33,917 nt of DNA from Longimicrobiales bacterium (GCA_028279425.1 JANQNV010000170.1:1-33917); one strand, 5' to 3'. Positions 1 through 8,256 are shown, counted from the stretch's first letter. A program made the numbers and translations. The notes: generated by a model from the letters alone, not told the origin.

Positions 1-14
1 CGGGATGCGTCGTT

Positions 15-54
15 GGAACTCCTTGCCGTAGCTATCGCTACGCCGCGTCGTTCC
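15..54. repeat. Imperfect 40-base palindrome, REP-like
   Basis: An inverted repeat is centred between bases 34 and 35. Outer arms GGAAC (15-19) and GTTCC (50-54) and inner arms GTAGC (28-32) and GCTAC (37-41) share the same centre, around a TATC loop, with only partial pairing between the arm pairs. It lies about 60 bases past the stop codon of the channel gene that ends the efflux operon. By shape it resembles a REP-type palindrome that could stabilise or end the transcript. There is no T-tract, so it is not a classical intrinsic terminator. Whether it recurs in the genome cannot be seen here. Confidence 0.45.
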
Positions 55-113
55 GCCTCGCCCCCGCGGCGCCTCCGCACCCTCGGCGGTCACCAGACTT
101 TGGCCACACTACA

Positions 114-845
114 CTAGTGCACCTCGTCCGCGTCGCCCGTTCCGAGGGCGCTGCTCGTGCCCACGGCTCCAACGAGACGGCTGATGACGATGGGCAGATA
201 CAAGACGCCGCACACCGCCTCGGCCACCGTGAAGTGGCGGGCCATCGATGTGGTCGGCACGATGTCGCCGAACCCGAGTGTGGTCAGCGTCACGAAGCTG
301 TAGTAGAGCAGGTCGGTCCATTCGGCCGGATTCCCCGCCCCCACCGTCATGTCGGTGAATGAGGCGGGCTCGAATCGTTGCATCAGGGCGAAGTTGATGA
401 ACCAGACCCCTCCGAGGATCATGTAGATGGCAACCGCGCCCCAGAGCACCCCGGTGGTCACCCGATCGGCGCGCAAGACGAAGTCGAGCACGATCACCAG
501 CGTGAACGAAAGGAAGGCGATCGCGAGGCCACCTGCCACACCGCTGATCCACGACGTCGGCGCAGCGGTGGCGGTCTCGACCCAGGTGAGGATGAACCAC
601 GGCACGGCGAGGGCCAGCCCGATGACGAGATGCCGACGGCGCTCGCCGACCGCGGCGATAGCCGAGACGAACACCAGGCTCAGGAAGAGATTCAGCACTA
701 TCTGCCGCGGAGTGCCCGTGCCGAAGAACGGATAGCACACGAGCAGAAGCATCATCGACAGGCCCAGGCTCCTCAGCCCCCGTTCGATGCGAAGGGTCGT
801 CTCGCGCTGCGTCGCCGATCCGACCTCCACGATCGTGCCGCTCAC
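114..845 (-). CDS. K+-channel-like membrane protein (Ion_trans_2 type)
   Basis: This is a predicted 243-residue integral membrane protein with about six hydrophobic segments. Its pore loop reads TLTTLGFGDIVP, the potassium-channel selectivity-filter signature with TLGFG in place of TVGYG. The segment before the pore contains WGAVAIYMILGGVWFIN, and a final membrane helix follows the pore, as in two-helix-pore channels. No arginine-rich voltage-sensor helix is evident and no cytoplasmic RCK domain is present. The GTG start at 845 is chosen because it overlaps the pump's TGA stop as GTGA. A longer upstream reading would run deep into the pump gene and is rejected. It is the last gene of the efflux operon. 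Channel function and any link to the pump are inferred. Confidence 0.82.
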   Translation of the reverse strand: MSGTIVEVGSATQRETTLRIERGLRSLGLSMMLLLVCYPFFGTGTPRQIVLNLFLSLVFVSAIAAVGERRRHLVIGLALAVPWFILTWVETATAAPTSWISGVAGGLAIAFLSFTLVIVLDFVLRADRVTTGVLWGAVAIYMILGGVWFINFALMQRFEPASFTDMTVGAGNPAEWTDLLYYSFVTLTTLGFGDIVPTTSMARHFTVAEAVCGVLYLPIVISRLVGAVGTSSALGTGDADEVH

Positions 846-3800
846 GACTCGAGGAGTCCGTCGTCGAACGCGTACCCCGCGTAGTCGATCCGGAAGAGGA
901 TGCTGTAGAGCGACGGGATGAACACCAGGGTGATCACCGTGCCGAAGAGGAGCCCCACCATGATGGCGATCGCCATGCCCTCCCACATCTCGCCCCCACT
1001 CAGATACAGGGGGACGAGACCGAGCACCGTTGTGAAGGTGGCGAGCAGAATCGGGCGGAAGCGCTGTACGCACGCCAGGATCACCGCTTCCTGAGGTGAG
1101 CGACCGGGCTCCGCCTCCTCGATCGCGATGCGGTCGAGGAGCACGATCGCATTGTTGATCACGATCCCCGCGAGCGAGATCACTCCGAGGAACGGCATGA
1201 AGCCGAATTCCTCGCGGAAGACGAGGAGGCCGATCACGACACCGATCAGCGCCAGGGGGATGGTCGCCAGGACCATCGTCGTCTTGCGGATCGAGTTGAA
1301 CTGGACGATGAGCAGGAAGACGATGATCAACCCGGACAGGGGGAGGTACTTGATGACCGAACCCATGTTTTCGGCCGTGTTCTGCGCGTCACCACCGAGC
1401 TGGTAGCCGTATCCAGCGGGCCACTGGGCCGACTGCTCGTCGAGGATGGGATTCATCGCAGCCATGATCGCCTGGGCGTTGCCGTCGGCGCTTAGTTCGC
1501 TCGACACGACCACCGTGCGATTCAGGTCGAGCCGCCGGATCTTGGAGTACTGCCACTCCGGTACGATCTCGGCGACCTGGAGTAGCGGCACGCTGCGCCC
1601 GGTGCTCTGCGCGAAGACGTCCATGGTCTCGAGCGACGACAGCGCGAGCTGCTGATTCTGCAGGCTGCGCATGACGATCGGAATCGACTTGTCGTCCTCG
1701 CGGAACTCCCCGGTGTCGAAGCCCTCGAGCACGGTACGGAGCGATACGGCGATGTCCTGGCTCGTGACCCCGGCCGCCTGCGCCCGGGCCTGGTCGACAT
1801 CGATCACGAACTTCTTGCTCTTGGGACCCCAGTCGTCCTTCACGTTGCGGGTACCCGGGATCTCGGTGAGGGAGAGTTTGAGTTGTTCGGCGATCCGCGC
1901 GAGTTCGTCCGGATCGGATCCCGACACCTTGATCTCGATCGGCACCCCCCCTCCGCCAGCCCCGAGGGGGCCGACCTTCACGTCGGCGTCGGGAAACCCT
2001 CGGAACCCGAATTCGTGCAGGCGCCGGATCATCTCCTGGTTGTGCTCGAACCTCGTGGTCGTCACCAGCAAGTGGGCGTAGCCCGAGTTCGCCTCGTCGC
2101 GCGCGTACCCGAGATCGTAGGCCTCCGGCCCCTCGCCCACGTAGCTCGACCAGCCCAGAACCCCGGCTTCTTCCGGGTCGGAGGTCCATAGGGAATCCCT
2201 CAGGAAGGCCTCGAAGCGCTGTACGAGTTCGTCGGTCCGCTCGATGCGAGTCCCGAGCGGAAGATTGATGTCGACCGTGATCGTGTTGCGATCGCTGTCG
2301 GGGAAGAACACGAAGGGGATCCTCGTGAAGCCCATGAGCGACGCCACGAAGGCGAGCGCGATTCCGGCGACCACGGTACCCCGGCGGGCGAGCGCCGCGA
2401 GGATCACGTCTTTGTACTGCAACCGCAGCCAACCGATCAGGCGATCCACGAGGCCGGGCTCGTTCGTGCGGCTGCGACCGAGGAAGAGGTAGCAGAACAA
2501 GGTGGTCACCGTCAGCGCGACGAGCCACGACGAGATCAGGGCGAGCGAGATCACCACGAAGATCGGGCCGACGATGTCACCCATCGTCGTCTCGGCAAGG
2601 TAGAACGCCAGGAAGGCGGCGGACGTCGTGAGGGTGGAGATCAGTAGGGGTGCCAGGAGCTCTCCACATGAGGCGATGGCCGCCTCCTTGGCCGACGACC
2701 CGGCTTCGATCTTCACGACGATCGACTCGGCGACCACGATCGCGTTGTCGACCATCATGCCGAGGGCCATGATCAGCGCCGCCAGCGTCACCTGATTCAG
2801 CCCCTCTCCGACGAACCCCATGAGCATCAGCGTCATTACGGTCACGATGGGGATCAGGCTCGCGATGACGAAGCCCGTGCGGAGTCCCATGAAGAAGAGC
2901 ATCACGCCGAGCACCACGACGATCGCCTGAAACAGGTTGCCGATGAAATCGTCGATCTTGTCGGCGATGTAGTGGTCGAGCGAGGCGACCCGCACGACGT
3001 CGAGTCCCACCGGGAGCCGGCCCCTCCAGTCGGCGAGGACCCCGTCGATCGCTTCGCCGAGGGTGAGGATGTTGGCGCCCTCCTTGAGGCTCACATGCAG
3101 CGTGAGCGCTTCGTGGCCGTCGATGCGCACGAGTTGCCGGGGGGGATCGACGTAGCCTCTCCGCACGGTCGCCACGTCTTCGAGCTGCACCAGCTGGCCC
3201 CCGCCGACCGGAACGAGGAGCGAGCTCACGCCCTCCAGGTCTTCGAGATTCCCCGTCGGCTCGAGGATGATGCGCTCCTCTTCGACGTTGATCGACCCGC
3301 CCGAGCCGAGGATGTTGGTCGAGTTGAGCACGCTCTGCAGAATGCTCGGGGTGAGGTTGTATTCACGAAGCCGAGCGTTGTCGAACTCGACGAAGACCCG
3401 CTCCTCCTGCACGCCTCCGAGCTCCACCTTCGCGGCGTCGGGCAGCTTGATCAGGTCGTCGCGCAGGTCGTCGGCGTGGGACTTCATCTCGGCGTACGAA
3501 AACCCATCGCTCGTCAGCCCGACCACCATCCCGAACACCTCGCCGACCCCGTCGTCGTCGAGCGAGGGGTCCACGTTGGCCGGCAGTCCTTCCATCTGTT
3601 CGAGCTTTCGACGGAGGCGATCCCAAACCGCCTGGAGGCGCTCGGGAGCGACCTCGTCGCGGAGCGTCACCGCGACGACCGACAGGCCCGTGCGCGACGT
3701 GCTCGTGACCTCCTTCAGCTCGGGCAGCTCCTGGGCCACCTTCTCGATCTTGTCGGTCACGAGAAGCTCCACACGCTCCGGGCTGGCGCCCGGGAACCGT

Positions 3801-3946
3801 GTGATCACGCTGGCCACCCGCACGGTGTAGGGGGGCATACTGTCGCGCGCGAGGGAGCGGTACGAGCTCAGTCCGGCCACGATCACGGCTGCGAGCAGCA
3901 CCCAGGTGACCCGGTTCTGCTCGATCGAGAGGCGGGTGAGGTTCAT
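842..3946 (-). CDS. RND-family efflux pump, inner-membrane permease
   Basis: This 1034-residue protein is full length for the AcrB/MexB/CusA superfamily of proton-driven efflux pumps. The N-terminus (MNLTRLSIEQNRVTWVLLAA) is the usual first helix. A large periplasmic porter domain follows, with the family phrase RFPGASPERVELLVTDKIE. Helix 4 carries MALGMMVDNAIVVAES, with a single Asp-Asn in place of the Asp-Asp of AcrB. Helix 10 has GIVINNAIVLLDRI and lacks the AcrB lysine, as in several non-AcrB RND branches. The gene lies 8 bases after the adaptor gene, and its Shine-Dalgarno overlaps the adaptor stop codon. It should form a tripartite pump with the adaptor and the TolC-like protein upstream. 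The substrate is unknown; TetR control suggests an organic or toxic compound. Confidence 0.95.
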   Translation of the reverse strand: MNLTRLSIEQNRVTWVLLAAVIVAGLSSYRSLARDSMPPYTVRVASVITRFPGASPERVELLVTDKIEKVAQELPELKEVTSTSRTGLSVVAVTLRDEVAPERLQAVWDRLRRKLEQMEGLPANVDPSLDDDGVGEVFGMVVGLTSDGFSYAEMKSHADDLRDDLIKLPDAAKVELGGVQEERVFVEFDNARLREYNLTPSILQSVLNSTNILGSGGSINVEEERIILEPTGNLEDLEGVSSLLVPVGGGQLVQLEDVATVRRGYVDPPRQLVRIDGHEALTLHVSLKEGANILTLGEAIDGVLADWRGRLPVGLDVVRVASLDHYIADKIDDFIGNLFQAIVVVLGVMLFFMGLRTGFVIASLIPIVTVMTLMLMGFVGEGLNQVTLAALIMALGMMVDNAIVVAESIVVKIEAGSSAKEAAIASCGELLAPLLISTLTTSAAFLAFYLAETTMGDIVGPIFVVISLALISSWLVALTVTTLFCYLFLGRSRTNEPGLVDRLIGWLRLQYKDVILAALARRGTVVAGIALAFVASLMGFTRIPFVFFPDSDRNTITVDINLPLGTRIERTDELVQRFEAFLRDSLWTSDPEEAGVLGWSSYVGEGPEAYDLGYARDEANSGYAHLLVTTTRFEHNQEMIRRLHEFGFRGFPDADVKVGPLGAGGGGVPIEIKVSGSDPDELARIAEQLKLSLTEIPGTRNVKDDWGPKSKKFVIDVDQARAQAAGVTSQDIAVSLRTVLEGFDTGEFREDDKSIPIVMRSLQNQQLALSSLETMDVFAQSTGRSVPLLQVAEIVPEWQYSKIRRLDLNRTVVVSSELSADGNAQAIMAAMNPILDEQSAQWPAGYGYQLGGDAQNTAENMGSVIKYLPLSGLIIVFLLIVQFNSIRKTTMVLATIPLALIGVVIGLLVFREEFGFMPFLGVISLAGIVINNAIVLLDRIAIEEAEPGRSPQEAVILACVQRFRPILLATFTTVLGLVPLYLSGGEMWEGMAIAIMVGLLFGTVITLVFIPSLYSILFRIDYAGYAFDDGLLES

Positions 3947-3957
3947 GGCCCCTCCTA
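3947..3957 (-). promoter_or_regulatory. Shine-Dalgarno of the RND gene overlapping the adaptor stop
   Basis: On the minus strand the sequence reads TAGGAGGGGCC directly before the pump ATG at 3946. The adaptor stop codon TAG (3957-3955) is part of the AGGAGG-like ribosome site, so ending the adaptor places a ribosome on the pump start. This fixes the pump start and indicates translational coupling. Confidence 0.75.
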
Positions 3958-5091
3958 CGGCAGCAGGACGCGCTGGCCGTCCAGCAGCGTCTGGAGCCCG
4001 GCCGTGGCCACACGCTCTCCGGTGGCGACGCCCTCGAGGATTTCGAAACCCGCACCGGTCAGTCGACCGACCTCGACCCGGCGCTTCTGCACCGTGCCCT
4101 CGCCCCCTTCGGCGCCTTCGACCACGAAGACGAAACGTCCGCTACCGTCTTCGCCCACCGCCTTGGCGGGCACCACCAGGGCGTCGCCCTGCGCCGGGTC
4201 GGGTGGAAACGTGAGCAGCACGCTGGCCGCCATCCCCGACCGGATGTCGTCGGTGGCCTCGTCGAGCGAGATCCGCACCGGATAGGTGGCGGTCGCGGGG
4301 TCGACCGAGGGAGATACCTCGGTGATGGTTCCGGCGAAGGTCACGCCCGGCACGGCGGCGAAGGTGATCTCGGCCGACAGGCCGGGAGCGGCCTGCGCGA
4401 TCACCGCCTCGGGCAACCCGAGGGCCACCTCGAGGTCGGCGCCCGCGTTCAGCACGGCCACGGTTTGACCCGCTTGCACCACCTCGTCGATCTCGGCGTT
4501 CACGGCGGCGATGGTCCCTCCGACCGGGGCGTAGATCGATCCGTAGTTCAGCTGTTCCTGCTGGATGTCGACGCTGCGCGCGGCCGACTCGTGGCTGGCC
4601 TCCGCCGTGCGGAAGGCGTTGCGGGCGCTTTCGTAGTCGCTCAGAGAGGCGGTGCCGGATTCGTAGAGTGCCGCCGTGCGGTCGAGGGCGAGGCGCGCCG
4701 TGTTCATCTGAGAGGCCGCCCCGTTGAGCGATACGACGGCCTGCTCGTAGGCGAGGCGCGAGGCGACGTTGTCGAGCTGGGCCACCAGGCGACCGGCCTG
4801 CACGGTCTGTCCGAGCACCGCGTCGAGCCGGGTCAGAATGCCGCTCGTGCGGAAGCTCAGATTCACCACGCGACCGGTCACGGCGGTGCCCGAGAAGCTG
4901 CGCTGCGTCGCCCCGCCGGCGTTGCCCACGGTCGTGAACACGACCGGCCGGAGCGGCTCCTCGGCCTGGGGGGGCTCTGCCCCGCAGCCGACGAGGAGTA
5001 CGGTGCCGAGGAGGGTCAGCACGGGCGCTGCGGCCCGTGGGTGGGCGGTGTGGCCGGCGAACTGGACCGGCCTGCGGTAACGGGGTCTCAT
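3955..5091 (-). CDS. RND periplasmic adaptor (membrane-fusion) lipoprotein
   Basis: This 378-residue HlyD/AcrA-type adaptor links the inner-membrane pump to the outer-membrane channel. An N-terminal hydrophobic segment ends in a lipobox (LLVGC, Cys36), so it is predicted to be lipid-anchored after signal peptidase II cleavage. A barrel-sandwich half-motif (LDAVLGQTVQAGRLVAQLDN), a helical hairpin of about 80 residues, the second half (GGTIAAVNAEIDEVVQAGQ) and beta-barrel and membrane-proximal domains follow, the usual order in this family. The ATG at 5091 overlaps the TolC stop as ATGA. A much longer open frame upstream in this phase runs antiparallel-free through the TolC gene and is not real. 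It sits between the TolC-like and pump genes, as expected. Confidence 0.94.
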   Translation of the reverse strand: MRPRYRRPVQFAGHTAHPRAAAPVLTLLGTVLLVGCGAEPPQAEEPLRPVVFTTVGNAGGATQRSFSGTAVTGRVVNLSFRTSGILTRLDAVLGQTVQAGRLVAQLDNVASRLAYEQAVVSLNGAASQMNTARLALDRTAALYESGTASLSDYESARNAFRTAEASHESAARSVDIQQEQLNYGSIYAPVGGTIAAVNAEIDEVVQAGQTVAVLNAGADLEVALGLPEAVIAQAAPGLSAEITFAAVPGVTFAGTITEVSPSVDPATATYPVRISLDEATDDIRSGMAASVLLTFPPDPAQGDALVVPAKAVGEDGSGRFVFVVEGAEGGEGTVQKRRVEVGRLTGAGFEILEGVATGERVATAGLQTLLDGQRVLLP

Positions 5092-7484
5092 GGCCGTCCT
5101 CCCTGGGTGGATCGGAGCAGGAACGCCTCGAATCTCTGCCGGTACGCCGCGTTGGCCTCGTCGGAACTCAAGAGAGAGAAGTGTCCGACGAGTCGCTGGA
5201 GAGCGACCGAGGTGGCGAGGAAGTTGTATTGCGCCGACGCGCGGGCGAGCTGGGCGCTGAAGAGATTCGTCTGGGCGTCGAGCAACTCGACGACGTTGAT
5301 GGCGCCGCTTGCGAAGGCGTCCTGGGCGAGTTGCAGACCCTCGGCGGCCGCGGTCTCCGACACACCCGACAGCTGGATGTTGGCGATCTCGGTCGTCAGG
5401 TCGACGACGACGTCGCGGACGGTTCGGTCGAGAGCGAGGGCTGCCCCCTGCAGGTCGACGCGCAGCTGGTCTTCCTGCAGGAGCGCGGACTGGCGGGCGA
5501 TGCGTCGCTGGTTCGAATCGAAGAGCGGGATCGAGGCGCGAATGCCGAGGGTGTAGAACTGGTCGAGCGCCTGGCCGGCGGGAGGGGTGCCGGTCCCCGC
5601 GCGATCGAAGGTGCGATTGAGGTCGAGGCCCGCCGCAACCGTCGGCACGAAGCGCTCGAGGCCGTTGAGGCGAGCGTTCCGTGCCACCGCGTCGATCGAG
5701 TAGTCGAGGGCGCGCAGTTCCGGCGCGTTGGCGATCGCCTCGGCCGCCAGGAAGTCTTCGAAGAGTTCGCTGGTCGCCGGATCGTCGAGGATCTGCCGGA
5801 TCTCTTCGAAGTCCCCGTCCGAAAACGCTCCTCCCTCGAAGGAGACGTCGTCGACGTCGATTTCGCGATCGACCGGCTGGTTCACGAGTTCGTTGATCGC
5901 GTGGTACCCCTGTTGCAGCGCGTTGAATGCGTCGATGACCGACTGCATGTCGCGCGCCTCTTCGCTCTCGAGGCGAACCACGTCGCCGCGACCCGCCTGA
6001 CCCGCGTCGAAGCTCTGCCGGGCGATGCGGAGGTTGCGTTTGGTGGCGTCGAGATTGCGAGCCTGAATCTCGAGGTTGGCTTTCAGAATCAGTGCCCGGA
6101 AGTAGAGGGTGGCGGCGTCGAGGATGACGTCCCACTCGTCGGCCTGGAGCGACTCCCGGGCTGCCTGCAGCCGATCGCGTTCGATTGAGATCCCGGCGTT
6201 GATCGAGGGCGAAAACAGCGCCTGCGACACCGACAGCACGCCCTGGGTCGAGTACTGTGGGTTTTGGCCCTGCGAGATCGCCGCGAGCTCGGGGTCGACC
6301 ACACTCTGCGAGGCGGAGGCGTCGATGCCGGGCAGGTAGTTGCTCCATGCAGAGCGAGCGTCCTGCTCGGCGAGCATCACATCGAATCTCCGCGACTCGA
6401 ACCCGAGGTTGGCCGCCAGGGCCTCCTCCACGAGCCCGAGCAGCGAATACCTCGTTTCGGCGATCGGATTCTCGAACTCTCCCACGAATTCGGTTGTGGC
6501 AAGCGAGCTGTAGCGGATCGGGACGCCGATGGCCCGGGCTGTGTGGAAGTTGACGGTCAGCGCCGGGCTGATGTCGAAAAACACGGGGCGATCGGCGAGG
6601 TCGTCTCCCCGCACGATCGACTCGACGGTGAGCGCGATCCTGCGAAAGAAGGCGCCGAGCCCCTCTCTCGGCTGTCGGCTGGCCAGAAACCCGAGCTCGA
6701 CATCGTCGCGGCGCGAACCCGCAAACGACGGGATGTCCCGCTCGATGAGCAGGTCGGCCATTTGCTGGATCTCGGCCTCGGGGATGTAGAGGCTCTCGAG
6801 CAGGTACACCGCGTCGATGCCGTCGAGCGCCTCCGCGACCGCCAGCGGGCCTTCGTAGCCGATGACCTCGTATTCGATGCCCAGCTCCGCCATGAGCGGG
6901 GCCACCAAGGTGCCGAAGTCGAATGCATCACGCACGCCGACGGGTAAGACGACGCCCAGTCGCTCGAAGGGGGCCAGCGTGCGGAGACTGGTGAGATCCT
7001 CTCGGTACGAGTCGGGCGAGATCAGATACGTGAAGTTGGAGATGCCGGAGGTCGCGCCCGCGTCCGGAAGGTCGAGGAGATCGCGGTTGACGCCGCCGAA
7101 GAGCACGGTCGGCACCTCGTAGGTGGCCCGCCCCGAGACGACCGATGCGGTAACCGAGCCGAAGGCGAGCACGATGTCGATCCCCTCGTCGATCATCTCC
7201 TGGTACATCCGTTCGGCGGCGTCCGGGTCGTACTCGTTGGCCCGTACGTTGACGGGATCCATGCGGATGTCGGCGTTGGCGCCGACCACGGCGACGATCT
7301 CGGCCCGGAGCTGCTCGAAGAGCGGGGTGAGATCGGCGGGCGTCTGGTCGGAGAGGATTCCGATGTCGACCGCAGGGCGCTGGGCTTCTGCCGGGGCGGC
7401 CCACGCCGCACCCAGAAGCAGCCACACCGCGACGACGGACAGAGCGAGTCGCGCGGGCGCTGACCGGATCGGAGGGGATATCAT
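5088..7484 (-). CDS. Fusion: ABC-substrate-binding-like domain + TolC outer-membrane efflux protein
   Basis: This protein has 798 residues, far longer than ordinary TolC proteins (about 420-500). After a signal peptide ending near AAPAEAQ (residue 35), residues about 37-345 resemble the ABC_sub_bind family (TrpX-like periplasmic binding proteins). Supporting phrases are IDIVLAFGSVTASVV, VPTVLFGGVNRDLLD and, near the end of the domain, LTVNFHTARAIGVPI. From about residue 350 to the end it is an outer-membrane efflux protein with the typical opening YSLLGLVEEALAANLGFESR, a repeated helical organisation and the repeat phrase FASGAINVVELLDAQTNLF. The frame is continuous, so this is a true fusion and not a sequencing join. 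It overlaps the tetR stop by ATGA and the adaptor start by ATGA. The binding domain could sample ligands in the periplasm; that role is inference. Confidence 0.88.
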   Translation of the reverse strand: MISPPIRSAPARLALSVVAVWLLLGAAWAAPAEAQRPAVDIGILSDQTPADLTPLFEQLRAEIVAVVGANADIRMDPVNVRANEYDPDAAERMYQEMIDEGIDIVLAFGSVTASVVSGRATYEVPTVLFGGVNRDLLDLPDAGATSGISNFTYLISPDSYREDLTSLRTLAPFERLGVVLPVGVRDAFDFGTLVAPLMAELGIEYEVIGYEGPLAVAEALDGIDAVYLLESLYIPEAEIQQMADLLIERDIPSFAGSRRDDVELGFLASRQPREGLGAFFRRIALTVESIVRGDDLADRPVFFDISPALTVNFHTARAIGVPIRYSSLATTEFVGEFENPIAETRYSLLGLVEEALAANLGFESRRFDVMLAEQDARSAWSNYLPGIDASASQSVVDPELAAISQGQNPQYSTQGVLSVSQALFSPSINAGISIERDRLQAARESLQADEWDVILDAATLYFRALILKANLEIQARNLDATKRNLRIARQSFDAGQAGRGDVVRLESEEARDMQSVIDAFNALQQGYHAINELVNQPVDREIDVDDVSFEGGAFSDGDFEEIRQILDDPATSELFEDFLAAEAIANAPELRALDYSIDAVARNARLNGLERFVPTVAAGLDLNRTFDRAGTGTPPAGQALDQFYTLGIRASIPLFDSNQRRIARQSALLQEDQLRVDLQGAALALDRTVRDVVVDLTTEIANIQLSGVSETAAAEGLQLAQDAFASGAINVVELLDAQTNLFSAQLARASAQYNFLATSVALQRLVGHFSLLSSDEANAAYRQRFEAFLLRSTQGGRP

Positions 7485-8128
7485 GGCTCGTGGGGTGGAG
7501 AGGAAGGGAGGGCGTGCTCGCGGGAAGAGCCGTGCGCCGCCAGAAAGCTGTGGAGCAAGAGGGTCCGCAGACGCTCTCCCTCGACCAGACCCGGTGGGAT
7601 GCCGAGCAGGTGGGGCCAGAAGAAGGCGCCGGAGACGCTGCTCCAGAACAGCGAGGCCGAGGCCGGGGGATCCGGTACCGACAGACGTCCGTCCCGATCG
7701 GCGGCCTCGAGCCAGGCGACGAGCGTATCCTGACCGCCGTAGGCGCGCTCCATCGTGGCTCGGGCCATCTCGGGATCGCGAATGAGGACCCCCAGGCCGA
7801 CCTTCATCACGCCCACCCAGTCGGGGTCGTTCAGAAGGCTGAGCTTGGCGTCTGCGAAGCGCTCCAATTGGTCGACCAGCGGCAGATCCGGGCGGTAGTC
7901 GATCTGCTTCAGCGTCTTGGCGCGACCCAGGAAGTCCTCGATCACGGCGCTGAAGAGGGCCTCTTTGCTCTCGAAGTGGTTGTACAAGGTGCGCTTGGAC
8001 GCCCCCGCCACCTCGGCGATGCGGTCCATGCTGGTGTTGTCGAATCCCTCTTCGGTGAAGGCCCGTGCGGCCGCGGCCAGGATTTCGGTGCGCTTTCGGC
8101 TGGTGTCCCGCTTCTTCTTCGGTGCCAT
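7481..8128 (-). CDS. TetR-family transcriptional repressor of the efflux operon
   Basis: This 215-residue regulator has an N-terminal helix-turn-helix at about residues 31-50 (NTSMDRIAEVAGASKRTLYN, followed by HFESKEAL), the hallmark of the TetR/AcrR family. The C-terminal ligand domain ends with a FFWPHLLGIP-type segment, like AefR-type C-terminal domains. The ATG at 8128 is preferred over longer readings because the basic MAPKKKRDTSRKR start is typical and because a strong promoter ends just six bases upstream. It is the first gene of the efflux operon (ATGA overlap with the TolC fusion) and is transcribed divergently from the SDR gene. Two palindromic sites lie on the two promoters, so autorepression and repression of both transcripts are likely. 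The inducer is unknown. Confidence 0.95.
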   Translation of the reverse strand: MAPKKKRDTSRKRTEILAAAARAFTEEGFDNTSMDRIAEVAGASKRTLYNHFESKEALFSAVIEDFLGRAKTLKQIDYRPDLPLVDQLERFADAKLSLLNDPDWVGVMKVGLGVLIRDPEMARATMERAYGGQDTLVAWLEAADRDGRLSVPDPPASASLFWSSVSGAFFWPHLLGIPPGLVEGERLRTLLLHSFLAAHGSSREHALPSSPPHEP

Positions 8129-8134
8129 GACGGA

Positions 8135-8163
8135 ATGATAGGGTACGGTACGGTGTAGTGCAA
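8135..8163 (-). promoter_or_regulatory. Sigma-70-type promoter of the tetR/efflux operon, probably leaderless
   Basis: On the minus strand a -35 box TTGCAC (8163-8158) and a -10 box TATCAT (8140-8135) are separated by exactly 17 bases. The -10 ends six bases before the tetR ATG, so transcription should begin at or next to the A of the start codon. No Shine-Dalgarno sequence fits between them, consistent with a leaderless message. The start site is predicted and not measured. Confidence 0.7.
8145..8159. promoter_or_regulatory. Putative TetR operator 1 (degenerate palindrome)
   Basis: The sequence ACGGTACGGTGTAGT matches operator 2 at 12 of 15 positions, with one perfect half-site (GTGTAGT) and a degenerate opposite half. 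It fills the spacer between the -10 and -35 boxes of the tetR promoter, so bound repressor would block RNA polymerase. The centre-to-centre distance to operator 2 is 51 bases, close to five helical turns. Confidence 0.65.
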
Positions 8164-8169
8164 AATAGC

Positions 8170-8198
8170 TTGACGGCGAGTTCGAGGACAGGTACACT
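8170..8198 (+). promoter_or_regulatory. Sigma-70-type promoter of the SDR/hydrolase operon
   Basis: A -35 box TTGACG (8170-8175) and a -10 box TACACT (8193-8198) are separated by 17 bases. The predicted start, near 8205, falls inside the perfect palindrome at 8196-8210. This leaves a leader of about 52 bases before the SDR ATG at 8257, with a GGAG ribosome site at 8244-8247. Confidence 0.7.
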
Positions 8199-8210
8199 AC
8201 ACGGTGTAGT
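8196..8210. promoter_or_regulatory. Putative TetR operator 2 (perfect palindrome)
   Basis: ACTACAC-G-GTGTAGT is a perfect inverted repeat with 7-base arms around one central base. This length and symmetry suit a TetR dimer. It overlaps the -10 box and predicted start site of the SDR promoter, so binding should repress the plus-strand operon. It shares its right half with operator 1. Assignment to the adjacent TetR rests on position and pairing of the sites. Confidence 0.75.
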
Positions 8211-8256
8211 TTATCTATTGACTCGAGCGACCCCAGGGGTCCGTGGAGCACTGAGC

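Noticed and set aside
108..119. ACTACACTAGTG near the window start, resembling the TetR operator half-site
   Set aside because: Only one half-site matches, it lies at the end of the channel gene, and no promoter is seen beside it.
846..1073. Upstream extension of the channel gene
   Set aside because: It lies wholly within the pump gene and adds Arg/His-rich sequence without a start signal; the GTGA junction at 842-845 gives the better start.
5092..6348. Upstream extension of the adaptor gene to nearly 800 residues
   Set aside because: The extra part is Arg/Pro-rich noise in another frame of the TolC gene; the adaptor's lipoprotein signal begins at 5091.
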